Assembly (NCBI RefSeq): GCF_000719265.1
Contig: NZ_JOFL01000006.1
Span: forward strand, 558,001-622,000
Reading direction: 5' to 3'
Origin: Streptomyces roseoverticillatus
GTDB lineage: Bacteria > Actinomycetota > Actinomycetes > Streptomycetales > Streptomycetaceae
DNA length: 64,000 nt
The notes under the pieces are model-generated. The model saw only the letters and a list, made by a program, of their open reading frames with translations. It did not search any database and had not been told where the DNA came from. The first letter of the stretch is position 1. Every line of letters starts with the position of its first letter. Positions 18,276 through 26,951 of the stretch are shown piece after piece. Both the position numbers and the translations under genes were made by a program.

Positions 18276-18466
18276 TGGACTGCGGTTAAGGATTTCGGCG
18301 GGAAGGGCAAAGTACCGCCACCGCCTCCGGGAACCGGGCAACCGGCACCGTACGAGCTGTCAGCGTCTCGACCGGCTCGCCGCGGCCACGGCCACCGAAG
18401 TGCAGGACCTGGTCCGCGACGGCTTGTCGAAGTCGGTATCGCTACGGTCGCGAGCCCGGAGCGACC

Positions 18467-18501
18467 GGGGGGCCTGATTCCGGCATCGGAATCAGGCCCC
18501 C
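18467..18501. terminator. Bidirectional hairpin terminator
   Basis: A perfect stem of about 15 bp (GGGGGCCTGATTCCG paired with CGGAATCAGGCCCCC) around a GCAT loop lies between the converging ends of the cupin gene and the acyl-CoA dehydrogenase gene. There is no long T tract, as is usual in Streptomyces. Confidence 0.8.
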
Positions 18502-18520
18502 GGAGCTGCGGTGGCGAGGG

Positions 18521-19588
18521 TCAGGGCGTGGTGGTGAGGGTGGGCCAGAGGGTGGTGGCGGTGAGGGGCCGGGCCAGGCGGAGGGCCCAGTAGGTCTCGT
18601 CGCCGTCTTCGTCGCGCCAGGACCACAGGCGGGTGGTGGCGAGGTGGAGCGGGCTGAGCAGGGTGATGCCGATGGCGCCGTGCAGTTGGTGGGCGATCCG
18701 GGCGATCTCGGCGGCCGAGGCGGACGCCTGGGCCTTGGCGGCGGCGACGGCGAAGTGCGCGGCCGGGCCGCCGGTGTCCAGCGGGGCGGCAGCGGCCTGG
18801 ACGGCGGCGCGGACCAGGGCGGCCTCCTCGATCAGTCGTGCTTCCTCCTGCTTGACGGCTTGGAAGCGGCTGAGCGGACGGCCGAACTGGGTGCGGGCGG
18901 CGGTGTGGGCGACCGTCAGGTGGACGCAGCGTTCGGCGGCTCCGGCTATCAGGGCGGAGCGGGCCAGGGCCGCCCGGAGCCGGGCCTCGGCCAGCAGTTC
19001 CGGGGAGATCCGGCGGACCTGGGAGGCGGGGATCTCAAGGGCGGCCAGGTGCAGGTCGTCGCGCGGTTCTCCGGCGAGGTTGCCGCCGGGAGTGAGGACG
19101 GCCTGGTCGGGGGTGAGCGTGAACAGGACGGGACCGGAGGGGGCGCCGGCCAGGACGACCACCGCGGTGGCGGCGCGGGCCCAGGGCACGCGCCGCAGGG
19201 TGCCGGTGACCAGCAGGGTGTCGTCGTCGCCCAGACAGCCGGCAGAGCCGACGGGGGAGGCGGCCGGGTGGGCGTAACGGATGACGAGCTCGGGGGCGAT
19301 GGCGTAGCTGAGCGGGCCGTCCGGGACGGGCAGACCGGCGCGGCGCAGCAGCGGGCCGGCGACCAGGGCGGTCTCGGCGAACGGGGCGGGGACGGCACGG
19401 CGTCCTGCCTCCTGGGCGGCGGTGAGGAGTTCGGCCGTGGAGGCGTTCGGGGCCGGGAGGGGCACGGCGTCGGCGGCGGTGGTGTTGGTGACGACGGCTA
19501 TGGCGTCCGGGTCGGCGTAGAAGGCGGTGGTGTCGTAGGCGTCGGCGGGGATGACGGGTGTGCCGGTGTCGATCGTGCGGGAGTTCAT
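18521..19588 (-). CDS. Acyl-CoA dehydrogenase, short (small-subunit-like)
   Basis: A 355-residue member of the acyl-CoA dehydrogenase superfamily with a shortened N-terminal domain. The C-terminal helical domain is clear: ERCVHLTVAHTAARTQFGRP then LSRFQAVKQEEARL, and HQLHGAIGITLLSPLHLATT. The N-terminal half lacks the usual SE-x-GSGSD FAD segment, so this may be the partner subunit of a heteromeric dehydrogenase with the upstream gene. The two overlap by the ATGA at 19588-19591, indicating coupling. Such alpha-beta ACADs are known for steroid and other branched or cyclic acyl-CoAs; the actual substrate is unknown. Confidence 0.85.
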   Translation of the reverse strand: MNSRTIDTGTPVIPADAYDTTAFYADPDAIAVVTNTTAADAVPLPAPNASTAELLTAAQEAGRRAVPAPFAETALVAGPLLRRAGLPVPDGPLSYAIAPELVIRYAHPAASPVGSAGCLGDDDTLLVTGTLRRVPWARAATAVVVLAGAPSGPVLFTLTPDQAVLTPGGNLAGEPRDDLHLAALEIPASQVRRISPELLAEARLRAALARSALIAGAAERCVHLTVAHTAARTQFGRPLSRFQAVKQEEARLIEEAALVRAAVQAAAAPLDTGGPAAHFAVAAAKAQASASAAEIARIAHQLHGAIGITLLSPLHLATTRLWSWRDEDGDETYWALRLARPLTATTLWPTLTTTP

Positions 19589-20757
19589 CAGCGCTGCTCC
19601 AGACCGCGTGTAATGATGCCGCGAAGGATTTCGTTGGTGCCGCCGCGCAGTGTGTAGCCGGGGCTGTGCAGCAGGGCGAAAGCGAGCAGTTCGGGGTGGC
19701 TGCCGGGGGTGGCGTGCGGGTCGGCCGGGGTCGGCAGGACACTGCGGACGGTGTCGACCAGCGTGACTTCCAGGCGGGTGCCGAGGTCCTTGACCAGGGC
19801 GGCCTGGGTGTCGGGCGAGGATCCGGCGTCCAGGGCCGCGGCCACGCCGAGGGACAGCCGCCGTATGCCGTGCAGACGGGCCGTCAGGATGCCGACCCGG
19901 GTGAGCTGTTCGACAGTGGCCGAGCGCTGCTCCAGTTCACGGAGCAGGGAGACCAGTAGGGGGAAGGTGGACAGATAGCGTTCGGGGCCACTGCGTTCGA
20001 AGGCGAGTTCGCCGGTGACCTGCTTCCATCCGTCGCCCCGCTGCCCGAGCAGCATGCCGTCGGAGACGCCGACGCCTTCGAGGTGGAAGGCGTTGAACCG
20101 GTGCTCGCCGCTCATCAGCCGGATCGGCTCGACCCGTACGCCCGGGGCGCGCAGGTCGACGATGAACTGGCTGAGGCCGGAGTGCTTGTCCTCGGCATCG
20201 TCGGTGCGCGCCAGCACGATGGCGTAGTCGTTGACGTGGGCGCCGCCGGTCCACATCTTGGTTCCGGTCAACCGCCAGCCGTCGGAGGTGCGTTCGGCAC
20301 GGGTGGCGACCGAGGCAAGGTCGGAACCGCTGCTCTTCTCGCTCATGCCGATGGAGAAGAAGCACTGCCCGGCGGCGATCCTCGGCAGGAAGAAACGGCG
20401 CTGCTCCTCGGTGCCGTGCCGGAGGATGGACGGGCCGGCCTGCCGGTCGGAGACCCAGTGGGCGCTGACCGGGGCGCCGGCGGCGAGCAGCTCCTCGATC
20501 ACCACATAGCGCTCCAGGAAGCCGCGGCCCGCGCCGCCGTACTCGGTGGGCAGGGCCATGCCGACCCAGCCGCGCTCGGCGAGGCGGCGGCTGAAGCCGG
20601 GATCCCAGCCGGCCAGCCAGGAGTCGGGACGGCCGAGCACGGTGCCGCGTGCGCGCTCCTCGTCGACGAAGGCGCGGACCTCGGCGCGGAGCCGGCGGGC
20701 CGATTCGGGCAGGGTGACATCGGGGAATGCGATCGGTGAAGGCGTAGAAGGAGACAT
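19588..20757 (-). CDS. Acyl-CoA dehydrogenase
   Basis: A 389-residue acyl-CoA dehydrogenase with all three domains. FFSIGMSEKSSGSDLASV is the FAD-binding segment, GTKMWTGGAHVNDYAIVLAR follows it, and the C-terminal YTLRGGTNEILRGIITRGL is typical. It introduces a C2-C3 double bond in an acyl-CoA, passing electrons to ETF. The usual catalytic Glu region of the C-terminal domain is replaced by the GGTNEI type. The gene precedes the shorter ACAD with a four-base overlap and follows two CoA-transferases, which fits activation of an acid as its CoA ester and then oxidation. Confidence 0.9.
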   Translation of the reverse strand: MSPSTPSPIAFPDVTLPESARRLRAEVRAFVDEERARGTVLGRPDSWLAGWDPGFSRRLAERGWVGMALPTEYGGAGRGFLERYVVIEELLAAGAPVSAHWVSDRQAGPSILRHGTEEQRRFFLPRIAAGQCFFSIGMSEKSSGSDLASVATRAERTSDGWRLTGTKMWTGGAHVNDYAIVLARTDDAEDKHSGLSQFIVDLRAPGVRVEPIRLMSGEHRFNAFHLEGVGVSDGMLLGQRGDGWKQVTGELAFERSGPERYLSTFPLLVSLLRELEQRSATVEQLTRVGILTARLHGIRRLSLGVAAALDAGSSPDTQAALVKDLGTRLEVTLVDTVRSVLPTPADPHATPGSHPELLAFALLHSPGYTLRGGTNEILRGIITRGLEQR

Positions 20758-20818
20758 GGGTTATTCGCTCCCGGGTCAGGGAATCAATTGATGCATTTCT
20801 TTTCGCTACGGAAATCGG

Positions 20819-22012
20819 TCAGCCCGTGGGGCGCAGCAGGGAAGGGTCGAAGCCGGCTTCACGGAGCACCTCGTCGGTGTGCTGGCCGATGCCCGGGCAG
20901 GGCCGCAGCTCCGGCTCGGGGTCGGCCGAGTAGCGGACCGGGCGGCCGATCACCCGGTAGGGGCCCTCGGTGGGGTGGTCGGCCTCGTGCAGCAGGCCGC
21001 CCTCTTGGGCGTAGGCGGTGGTGGCGGCGGTCTCCAGGTCGAGCACGGGCGCGGCGGCGATGCCCGCCCGTTCGCAGAATTCCTGCCATTCGGCGCTGGT
21101 GTGATGCCGTGTCAGCTCTGCGAGCAGCGGATAGAACTGGTCGGCGTTACGAGCCCGGTCGGGTCCGGTGGCGAAGCGCGGGTCCTCGGCCAGGTCGGGG
21201 CGGCCGACGAAGGCGGTGAAGTCCCGCCAGTTGCGGTCGCTGTGCGGCAGGATGCACATCCAGCCGTCGGCGGTGCGCTGGGCGCGGCGCTCCGGGCTGA
21301 GCGAGCGGGCCGAGCCGAACGCCCCGTCGGCCTCCAAGGTGGCCGCGCCCAGGTGTTCGACCAGGTTGAAGGCGAGCATGGTGTCCGCCATCGGGACCTC
21401 GATGTGCTGGCCGGTGCCGCCGTGCTCCCGGTAGTACAGCGCGGCCAGCACCGACAGGGCGATCTGCATGCCGCAGACCTTGTCGGCCAGTACGGTGGGA
21501 ACGTAGTGCGGCCGGCCGGAGACCTGGTGGTTGAGCCAGACCAGGCCGCTGGCCGCCTGGATGATGTCGTCGTAGGCGGCGCGGGTGCCGTAACGGCTGT
21601 CGCTGCGGAAACCCTGGGCGCTTGCGTAGATCAGCCGGGGATTGACGGCCGCGACGTCGTCGTAGCCGAGGCGGAGCTTCTCCAGAGCCTGCGGGCGCAG
21701 GTTGGTGATGAAGACGTCGGCGGTGCGCAGCAGGGCGAGCAGGGCGTCGTGGCCGTGCGGGGCCTTGAGATCGATGACGGCGCTGCGCTTGTTGCGGTTC
21801 AGGTTGAGCGCCGTGCCACCCATGCCGGGGTGGCGCCGCGGAGGGTAGTGGCGCGTCATGTCACCGGCGGGCGGCTCGACCTTGACCACGTCAGCGCCCA
21901 GGTCGCCGAGCTGCTGGGCGGCGTACGGCGCCATGATCACACTGGCCAGTTCGATGACGCGGACTCCGGCGAGGAGTCCACGGCCGGACGGGCCGCTCGG
22001 CTTCTGGGACAT
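20819..22012 (-). CDS. CaiB/BaiF family CoA-transferase (class III)
   Basis: A 397-residue family III CoA-transferase with standard domain order. N-terminal GVRVIELASVIMAPYAAQQL with GDLGADVVKVEPP leads into RNKRSAVIDLKAP; GGTGQHIEVPMADTMLAFN provides the expected catalytic Asp. It should move CoA between carboxylic acids. It lies 61 bp upstream of the acyl-CoA dehydrogenase pair and downstream of a second, unusual CoA-transferase. The substrate is not deducible. Confidence 0.92.
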   Translation of the reverse strand: MSQKPSGPSGRGLLAGVRVIELASVIMAPYAAQQLGDLGADVVKVEPPAGDMTRHYPPRRHPGMGGTALNLNRNKRSAVIDLKAPHGHDALLALLRTADVFITNLRPQALEKLRLGYDDVAAVNPRLIYASAQGFRSDSRYGTRAAYDDIIQAASGLVWLNHQVSGRPHYVPTVLADKVCGMQIALSVLAALYYREHGGTGQHIEVPMADTMLAFNLVEHLGAATLEADGAFGSARSLSPERRAQRTADGWMCILPHSDRNWRDFTAFVGRPDLAEDPRFATGPDRARNADQFYPLLAELTRHHTSAEWQEFCERAGIAAAPVLDLETAATTAYAQEGGLLHEADHPTEGPYRVIGRPVRYSADPEPELRPCPGIGQHTDEVLREAGFDPSLLRPTG

Positions 22013-22174
22013 CTTCCTGTGCCTCCTGGAGTATCGGGTGGGACGGGTAAACGGTGGACCGAGCGGGCCTGACGAAGTCCGGTGCGGTTCGGCAGCGCCC
22101 CGAAGGGGCGCGGGGAACTGCGCGACCAGCCACGACGTACCCGCAGTTGACGTACCGGTTTTGCAGCGGAGCGC
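22013..22174. repeat. Streptomyces intergenic repeat with GAA-loop hairpin
   Basis: At 22095-22111 GCGCCCC and GGGGCGC pair around a GAA loop. They are followed by GGGGAACTGCGCGACCAGCC and ACGACG, a dispersed intergenic sequence that I recognise from many Streptomyces genomes. It fills the gap between the two CoA-transferase genes and may attenuate transcription or act as a weak terminator. Confidence 0.6.
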
Positions 22175-23620
22175 TTAGCGCCACCGGAGCGCAGCAGACC
22201 CGAGCGGGGAACGCCGGCCGGGCTGGGGGACCGCGCGCCCGCTGTACGCGAACGGCGTAGCCGGTTCGGTGAGCGGGCCGAAGTCGGTTTCGGTGGTCGA
22301 CAGCGCGGCGAACGGCGCGCGCCCGGGCCGGGGCAGGCCGAGTACGTCCTCCCGTGCCAGCAGCCCGAGTTCCTGCACCCAGTGACACACCCCGGCCAAG
22401 GTCACGCGGATCCGCCATGAGCCGCCCTCCGTCGCACGCCGGCGCAGGACCGTTGCGACGGCGGCGGCCCCGAGGTAGGCGGCGAGGTAGTCGTTGAGCA
22501 GGTACGTCGGCGGCAGCGACGGCCGGTCGGTCCACTCCTCGATGGCGAATCCGGTTGCCGCGCAGGCGAGTTGGTCGAAGCCTCCGCGTTCGCCCCAGGG
22601 GCCTTCGGTGCCCCAGGCGTGGTATTCGAGGGTGATGAGTCCGGGGCGGCGCCGGACGAGTTCTTCGGTCGACGCCCCGTGCCGGGCGAGTCCCCGGTAG
22701 GCGTTCACGAAGACGTCCGCGTCCTGGAGCGCGTCGTGGAAGGCCGCACGGTCGTGAGCGTCGCGCAGGTCGCAGTAGGCGTTGCGCTTGCCGCCGCCGG
22801 TCATGGCGATCATCGGGATCGGGTCGGGGCGGTCGGGACGCGTCAGGTGCAGCACGTCGGCGCCGAACTGGGCCAGGAGTCGCGTCGATACGGGACCCGC
22901 GATGACATGCGTGAGATCGAGTACCCGTACGCCCGCGAGCGCCTCATCGGCCTCACCGATCGGCGCCAGAGGCCGGACCGGTCCGTCACCGACGCGTTCG
23001 ATCTCGACGACCGGGCGCTGCGCGACATACCGCCCCGCGGGGTGCGCGAGCCACTCGTCCCGGCTGCGCACCGCGCAGGCGACGCCGCCCCGCGCGCAGA
23101 TGGCCTCCTCCAGCGTGAAGGCGTCCCAGTCGGCCGCGGCCTGCGCGATCCCCACCTTGTCGAGCCCGCACTTCAGCACGGAGCAGACCGCGTCCCGCAG
23201 ATGCGGATAGGTGGTGATGATGAAGATCCACCGGCCGTCGCGCGCCCGGTAGAAGTCGTTGTTGCCGAGCAGCGCCGGATCGTCGAGCAGGACACCGATC
23301 GGGCGCCCCGACAGCGTCGTGTGATACGTCGCCATGAGCTGGTCGATCGCGGCTCCGGCTTGCACTTCCACCTTCTGGTGCCGGTGACCGCGCTGTTCGC
23401 CGAGCGCCGCCGTCTGCCGCCCGAAGACCCCGATCGCGGCGGACATGGCATCGGCGAGGCGGTGCACCGAGGGCACCAGGGGATCGGCCCCGACGACGGT
23501 GATGTCCTCGGCCCCCCGGGCCGGATCGAGGTCGCCGAGGGTGTGCAGCAGCCGGGAGACGATCTCGCCGGTGGGTATCGGAGGCTTCGGCTTGGTCGTG
23601 GTCAGCGTGTTCGAAGTCAT
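22175..23620 (-). CDS. CaiB/BaiF-type CoA-transferase with permuted domain order
   Basis: A 481-residue family III CoA-transferase homologue in which the usual order is reversed. Residues about 40-215 resemble the C-terminal part of the family (HQKVEVQAGAAIDQL, then GNNDFYRARDGRWIFIITTY with a following PHLRDAVCSVL). The canonical N-terminal signature GVRVLDLTHVIAGPVSTRLL with FGADVLHL begins only at about residue 230. Asp in AAIDQL is the probable catalytic residue. Actinobacteria carry related 480-residue forms. Its context suggests the same CoA-ester pathway as the neighbouring transferase and ACADs. Confidence 0.8.
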   Translation of the reverse strand: MTSNTLTTTKPKPPIPTGEIVSRLLHTLGDLDPARGAEDITVVGADPLVPSVHRLADAMSAAIGVFGRQTAALGEQRGHRHQKVEVQAGAAIDQLMATYHTTLSGRPIGVLLDDPALLGNNDFYRARDGRWIFIITTYPHLRDAVCSVLKCGLDKVGIAQAAADWDAFTLEEAICARGGVACAVRSRDEWLAHPAGRYVAQRPVVEIERVGDGPVRPLAPIGEADEALAGVRVLDLTHVIAGPVSTRLLAQFGADVLHLTRPDRPDPIPMIAMTGGGKRNAYCDLRDAHDRAAFHDALQDADVFVNAYRGLARHGASTEELVRRRPGLITLEYHAWGTEGPWGERGGFDQLACAATGFAIEEWTDRPSLPPTYLLNDYLAAYLGAAAVATVLRRRATEGGSWRIRVTLAGVCHWVQELGLLAREDVLGLPRPGRAPFAALSTTETDFGPLTEPATPFAYSGRAVPQPGRRSPLGSAALRWR

Positions 23621-23689
23621 GCCGGGATGCTCGTTCGCAGCAGTGCACGAGCGCCCGGATTCACGGATATCCGTGAACCGATGCGGACG

Positions 23690-24427
23690 TCACGTCCGCC
23701 TCTCCTGGATGTGCGCCAGGAGCCGGGCCGCCGCCCGGTCCAGGCACAGCCGCTCCGAGCGGCCGCGACGCCGGTGCATCAGAGCGAGGGCTCCCGTGAC
23801 GACGGGGCCGTCGGTGACGGGGATCGCGAGTGCGCTGACCTCGGGGTCGGCCAGCCCCTCGCTGCGGCTGATCCGCGACGCGCGGATCGCCGGAAGGGCG
23901 GAGCGGAACTCGGCGACCGCCTCGGGGTCGTGGCGGGCGAGCTCGTCGAGCAGCCCGCGGCGCTCCGCCTCGTCGGTGAAGGCCAGCAGCAGACGGCCCG
24001 CGGCGGTGCGCAGCAGCGGCCGGGCCATGTGCCGGTCGGCGAGCGGCACGAGGCGGGGAATCTCGTCCTCGCCTCCGCGCGCCAGGTACACGGCGTCGAG
24101 CCCGACCCGCACCGTGAGCAGCACCGGGGTACCCGCGACGCGGCTCAGTTCGCTGAGCTCGGCCTGACTGATCCGCGGGACGACCCGGCCGGCGATGAGG
24201 TTGAGGACGTGCGGGGCGGGCCCGAGCCTGAAGCGCCGGTGCTGTTCCAGCAGAAAGCCGGTCGCGACGAGGCCGTTGACCAGGTCCTGCACCGAACTCG
24301 CCGGCGCCCCGGTCGTCCGCGCCAATTCGGCCACGGTCACCCCGCCCGGTGCCCGCGCGGCGGCCTCCAGGATCCACGCGACCCGGTCCACCGTACGGTG
24401 ACGCTGCCGTCGGCCGTGCTCGCTCAT
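23690..24427 (-). CDS. IclR-family transcriptional regulator
   Basis: A 245-residue IclR regulator. The N-terminal helix-turn-helix has GVTVAELARTTGAPASSVQD with LVNGLVATGFL, and the effector domain carries the family AAGRLLLAFTDEAER and ALAIPVTDGPVVTGALALMH patterns. ATG 24427 follows AGGTGGGGCGGG; the open frame further upstream is discarded. It is the first gene of the leftward block that ends with the two ACADs and is the obvious candidate to control it in response to the pathway substrate. Confidence 0.9.
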   Translation of the reverse strand: MSEHGRRQRHRTVDRVAWILEAAARAPGGVTVAELARTTGAPASSVQDLVNGLVATGFLLEQHRRFRLGPAPHVLNLIAGRVVPRISQAELSELSRVAGTPVLLTVRVGLDAVYLARGGEDEIPRLVPLADRHMARPLLRTAAGRLLLAFTDEAERRGLLDELARHDPEAVAEFRSALPAIRASRISRSEGLADPEVSALAIPVTDGPVVTGALALMHRRRGRSERLCLDRAAARLLAHIQERRT

Positions 24428-24666
24428 CCCGCCCCACCTTGTCCTTCTCGTGCATCGCCGGCCGCTCGCGCCGACACGGCCCGCCGATCCCTTTCCGCAC
24501 CGCACCACCCCGACGAGTTCAGCGACCACCCCGGGACCCGGTCCGGTGATCTGCTGACTGCGAAGGATTCTGGACGCGTTTGGTCACCCACCACGCGAAC
24601 CATTGTCGATGATCAAGGTTCGGCGTGCCACCGCCGACCATGCACGAGCTGGCTGGAAGAAGAGCC

Positions 24667-25101
24667 TCAGCAGCAGTTGGGGAAGTCCCAAGTCCACCAG
24701 TCCGCCCCGAGGTCGCGGCGCGTCTTGCTCACGGTGGCGCCGTTGCTGTTGCGGAGGACGATGGTCGTTCGGAATTCACCCTGGGACGGTGCATCCACCA
24801 CGTTGATAGCGCTCGCGGCGCGGGCAGAACCGAGAGGATCGGGCTTGCCCATGGACACCCATCCGGTCCACTGCTTGCTGATGGTCCAGCGCGTCCACAC
24901 CGCATAGTCGAGGCCGACCAGGAACTGTTCCTTCTCGCCGTTCGGCAGCGCGTGGTCCTTGATGCCGTAATCACATATGTACTTGCCGCCGCCCCCCGCA
25001 GTGCAGGTGTCGGCTGCCTGCGCCGGTGCGCCGGCCACGGCCAGTCCTGCCAGGGCGGCGATCGCGACCACGGCGGTCTTGATTCTCTTCAAGCTGAGCA
25101 T
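24667..25101 (-). CDS. Small secreted cysteine-containing protein
   Basis: A 144-residue protein with a signal peptide (MLSLKRIKTAVVAIAALAGL, then AGAPAQAA). The mature part is about 115 residues with four Cys: one in DTC, one in YIC and a terminal CC, allowing two disulfides. It is rich in Trp and Gly; I do not recognise the family. ATG 25101 follows GAGAACAGG; the upstream open frame is not used. It begins the secretome island and is divergent from the serine protease gene at 25306. Confidence 0.65.
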   Translation of the reverse strand: MLSLKRIKTAVVAIAALAGLAVAGAPAQAADTCTAGGGGKYICDYGIKDHALPNGEKEQFLVGLDYAVWTRWTISKQWTGWVSMGKPDPLGSARAASAINVVDAPSQGEFRTTIVLRNSNGATVSKTRRDLGADWWTWDFPNCC

Positions 25102-25305
25102 CCTGTTCTCTCGGTACGACCCGCGCGGGCCAGGCACCAGGCTCTGACCACGACGTCCCGTCAACTTACGGATACCGGCTAACTACTCGCTAACGCAGTG
25201 CTGACGTCGCCCTGATGTCCCGCTGAGGTTCGTTGATGGGCTGTCAATCGAGCGGTGAACTCATCCACCTACGGTCCGGGCACCACCACCCGCACTCGTA
25301 GATGG

Positions 25306-26820
25306 ATGGAGCATCCGTTGCGCAGACATGTCGTCACGCTGGCGCTCGCCACAGCCGGTCTGGCCGCCGTTCTCCCCATGGCCCAGGTGTACGCCGCCAC
25401 CCCGCCGCCAGGTCCCGCGGCATCCGCGCCGCGCACGGGGGACGGCGGGGTCCAGGCCCGGGCCACGGGCACCGACGCCCAGCAGCGCGCCTTCTGGGCC
25501 GAGCACGAAAAGAACGGCTCCCTACGGCAGTTCACCGGGAAGCTGCCGGACTGGAAGCCGAAGGCCGATCCGCCGCGGCCGAAGGAGCCGGGCGCCGGGC
25601 GGACCGTGGAGGCGCCCGCTGCCGCTCCGCAGCAGAAGGGGAAGAGCCGGTTCGCGGCCGGCTCCCCGGCCGAGACCAGGTTGCGCGCCACCACCGGCCG
25701 CATCCAGATCTCCTGGCCCGACGAGGAGAACCCCTCGACGTGGTGGGGCAGCGCGTGCACGGGGAATGTGATCAACAGCGAGAGCAAGGACGTCATCGCC
25801 ACGGCGCGCCACTGCATCCCCCACGACAAGCAGGGCCGGATCATCTCCAAGGCGCAGTACCAGTTCATCCCGGGCTACTCCAAGGACGCCGACGGCACCG
25901 AGCACGCCCCGTACGGCACGTGGACCTTCCGCTCCGTCGGTGTCGTCAGCGACAGCGCCGGCCAGCAGTCCACCGACACCGCGTTCCTGGCGTTGAACAC
26001 CCAGAACGGCACCCACGTCCAGGACAAGGTCGGCGCCTCCGGCTACCGGTTCGGGACCACCTCCCTGCCGAACCAGGTGGTGATCGCGGGGATACCCGCC
26101 AATTCGAATCAGTTTCACACCTGCGTGAGGCAGCCGTACTGGGGTCCGGACAACCCGCCGCAGATCCTGGGACGTGGCGGGCCCTGCAATGGTGACAGCG
26201 AGCTCTCCGGCGGCGCCAGCGGCGGCCCCCTCCTCGACGGCGACACCTTCGACAGCGGTCCCGTCCAGATCGGCGACTTCTCCGGCAGTCGGCTGGACGA
26301 CGCGGCCGCCGCGGTCTGGCGCGACGCGGCCCTCGCCGTCTTCCGCTCCGTGCAGGGCACGGACGGCGGACAGCCGGGCCACGACAAGGTCACGACCCTG
26401 ACCAACGCGAACAACAACCTGGCCGACCTCTACGCCTACCGCACGGACAGCGGCGCGCCCGTCCACACCTACCACGCCACCGGAGGCCAGAACCAGCAGT
26501 GGCACCTGTGGGACAAGGGCGAGGGCTACTTCCTCATCGAGAACCGGTACACCGAGCAGCAAGGTGTCACCGGGGCCGAAGCCCGCGTTCTCGACTACAA
26601 CTTCTCCAACGGCACCGCTTGGTCGCACCGGGTGAACGGCACCGGATCCGACAACCAGCTGTGGCGGTTCCGCGCCACCACCGGCCGGCCCGGCTGGTAC
26701 ACGATCCGCAGCAAGCGGGGCGATCTGTGCCTGGGCGCCCCCGAGGGCGAGGGCCAGTTGACGGTCGCCCCCTGCGGCACCACGGACGGCCTCGACTCCC
26801 AGCAGTGGAAGCTCCAGTAG
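25306..26820 (+). CDS. Secreted trypsin-like serine protease with beta-trefoil lectin domain
   Basis: About 504 residues. A signal peptide (RRHVVTLALATAGLAAVLPM, AQVYAA) and a Pro-rich propeptide are followed by a chymotrypsin-fold protease. His lies in VIATARHCIP, Asp in TDTAFLALN and Ser in SGGASGGPLLDG. Residues about 375-504 form a ricin-type beta-trefoil with the repeats NQQWHLW, NQLWRF and SQQWKLQ, which probably binds glycans. Start choice is uncertain: ATG 25306 is used, but TTG 25318 has better spacing to GGATGGAG and begins a tidy signal peptide at MRRH. It is the first of three lectin-bearing secreted proteins in this island. Confidence 0.88.
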   Translation: MEHPLRRHVVTLALATAGLAAVLPMAQVYAATPPPGPAASAPRTGDGGVQARATGTDAQQRAFWAEHEKNGSLRQFTGKLPDWKPKADPPRPKEPGAGRTVEAPAAAPQQKGKSRFAAGSPAETRLRATTGRIQISWPDEENPSTWWGSACTGNVINSESKDVIATARHCIPHDKQGRIISKAQYQFIPGYSKDADGTEHAPYGTWTFRSVGVVSDSAGQQSTDTAFLALNTQNGTHVQDKVGASGYRFGTTSLPNQVVIAGIPANSNQFHTCVRQPYWGPDNPPQILGRGGPCNGDSELSGGASGGPLLDGDTFDSGPVQIGDFSGSRLDDAAAAVWRDAALAVFRSVQGTDGGQPGHDKVTTLTNANNNLADLYAYRTDSGAPVHTYHATGGQNQQWHLWDKGEGYFLIENRYTEQQGVTGAEARVLDYNFSNGTAWSHRVNGTGSDNQLWRFRATTGRPGWYTIRSKRGDLCLGAPEGEGQLTVAPCGTTDGLDSQQWKLQ

Positions 26821-26951
26821 CGGAGCTCGACGCCCGCCCGTAGTCACACGTACGGGTCCGGTACCGGCCGGACCCGCTTCCGCCGGCGCCCTTCGTCCGC
26901 AAAGGGCGTTCTCTCTCCCTCCTCTCTCCCTCCTCGCCGAAAGGCACGTTC

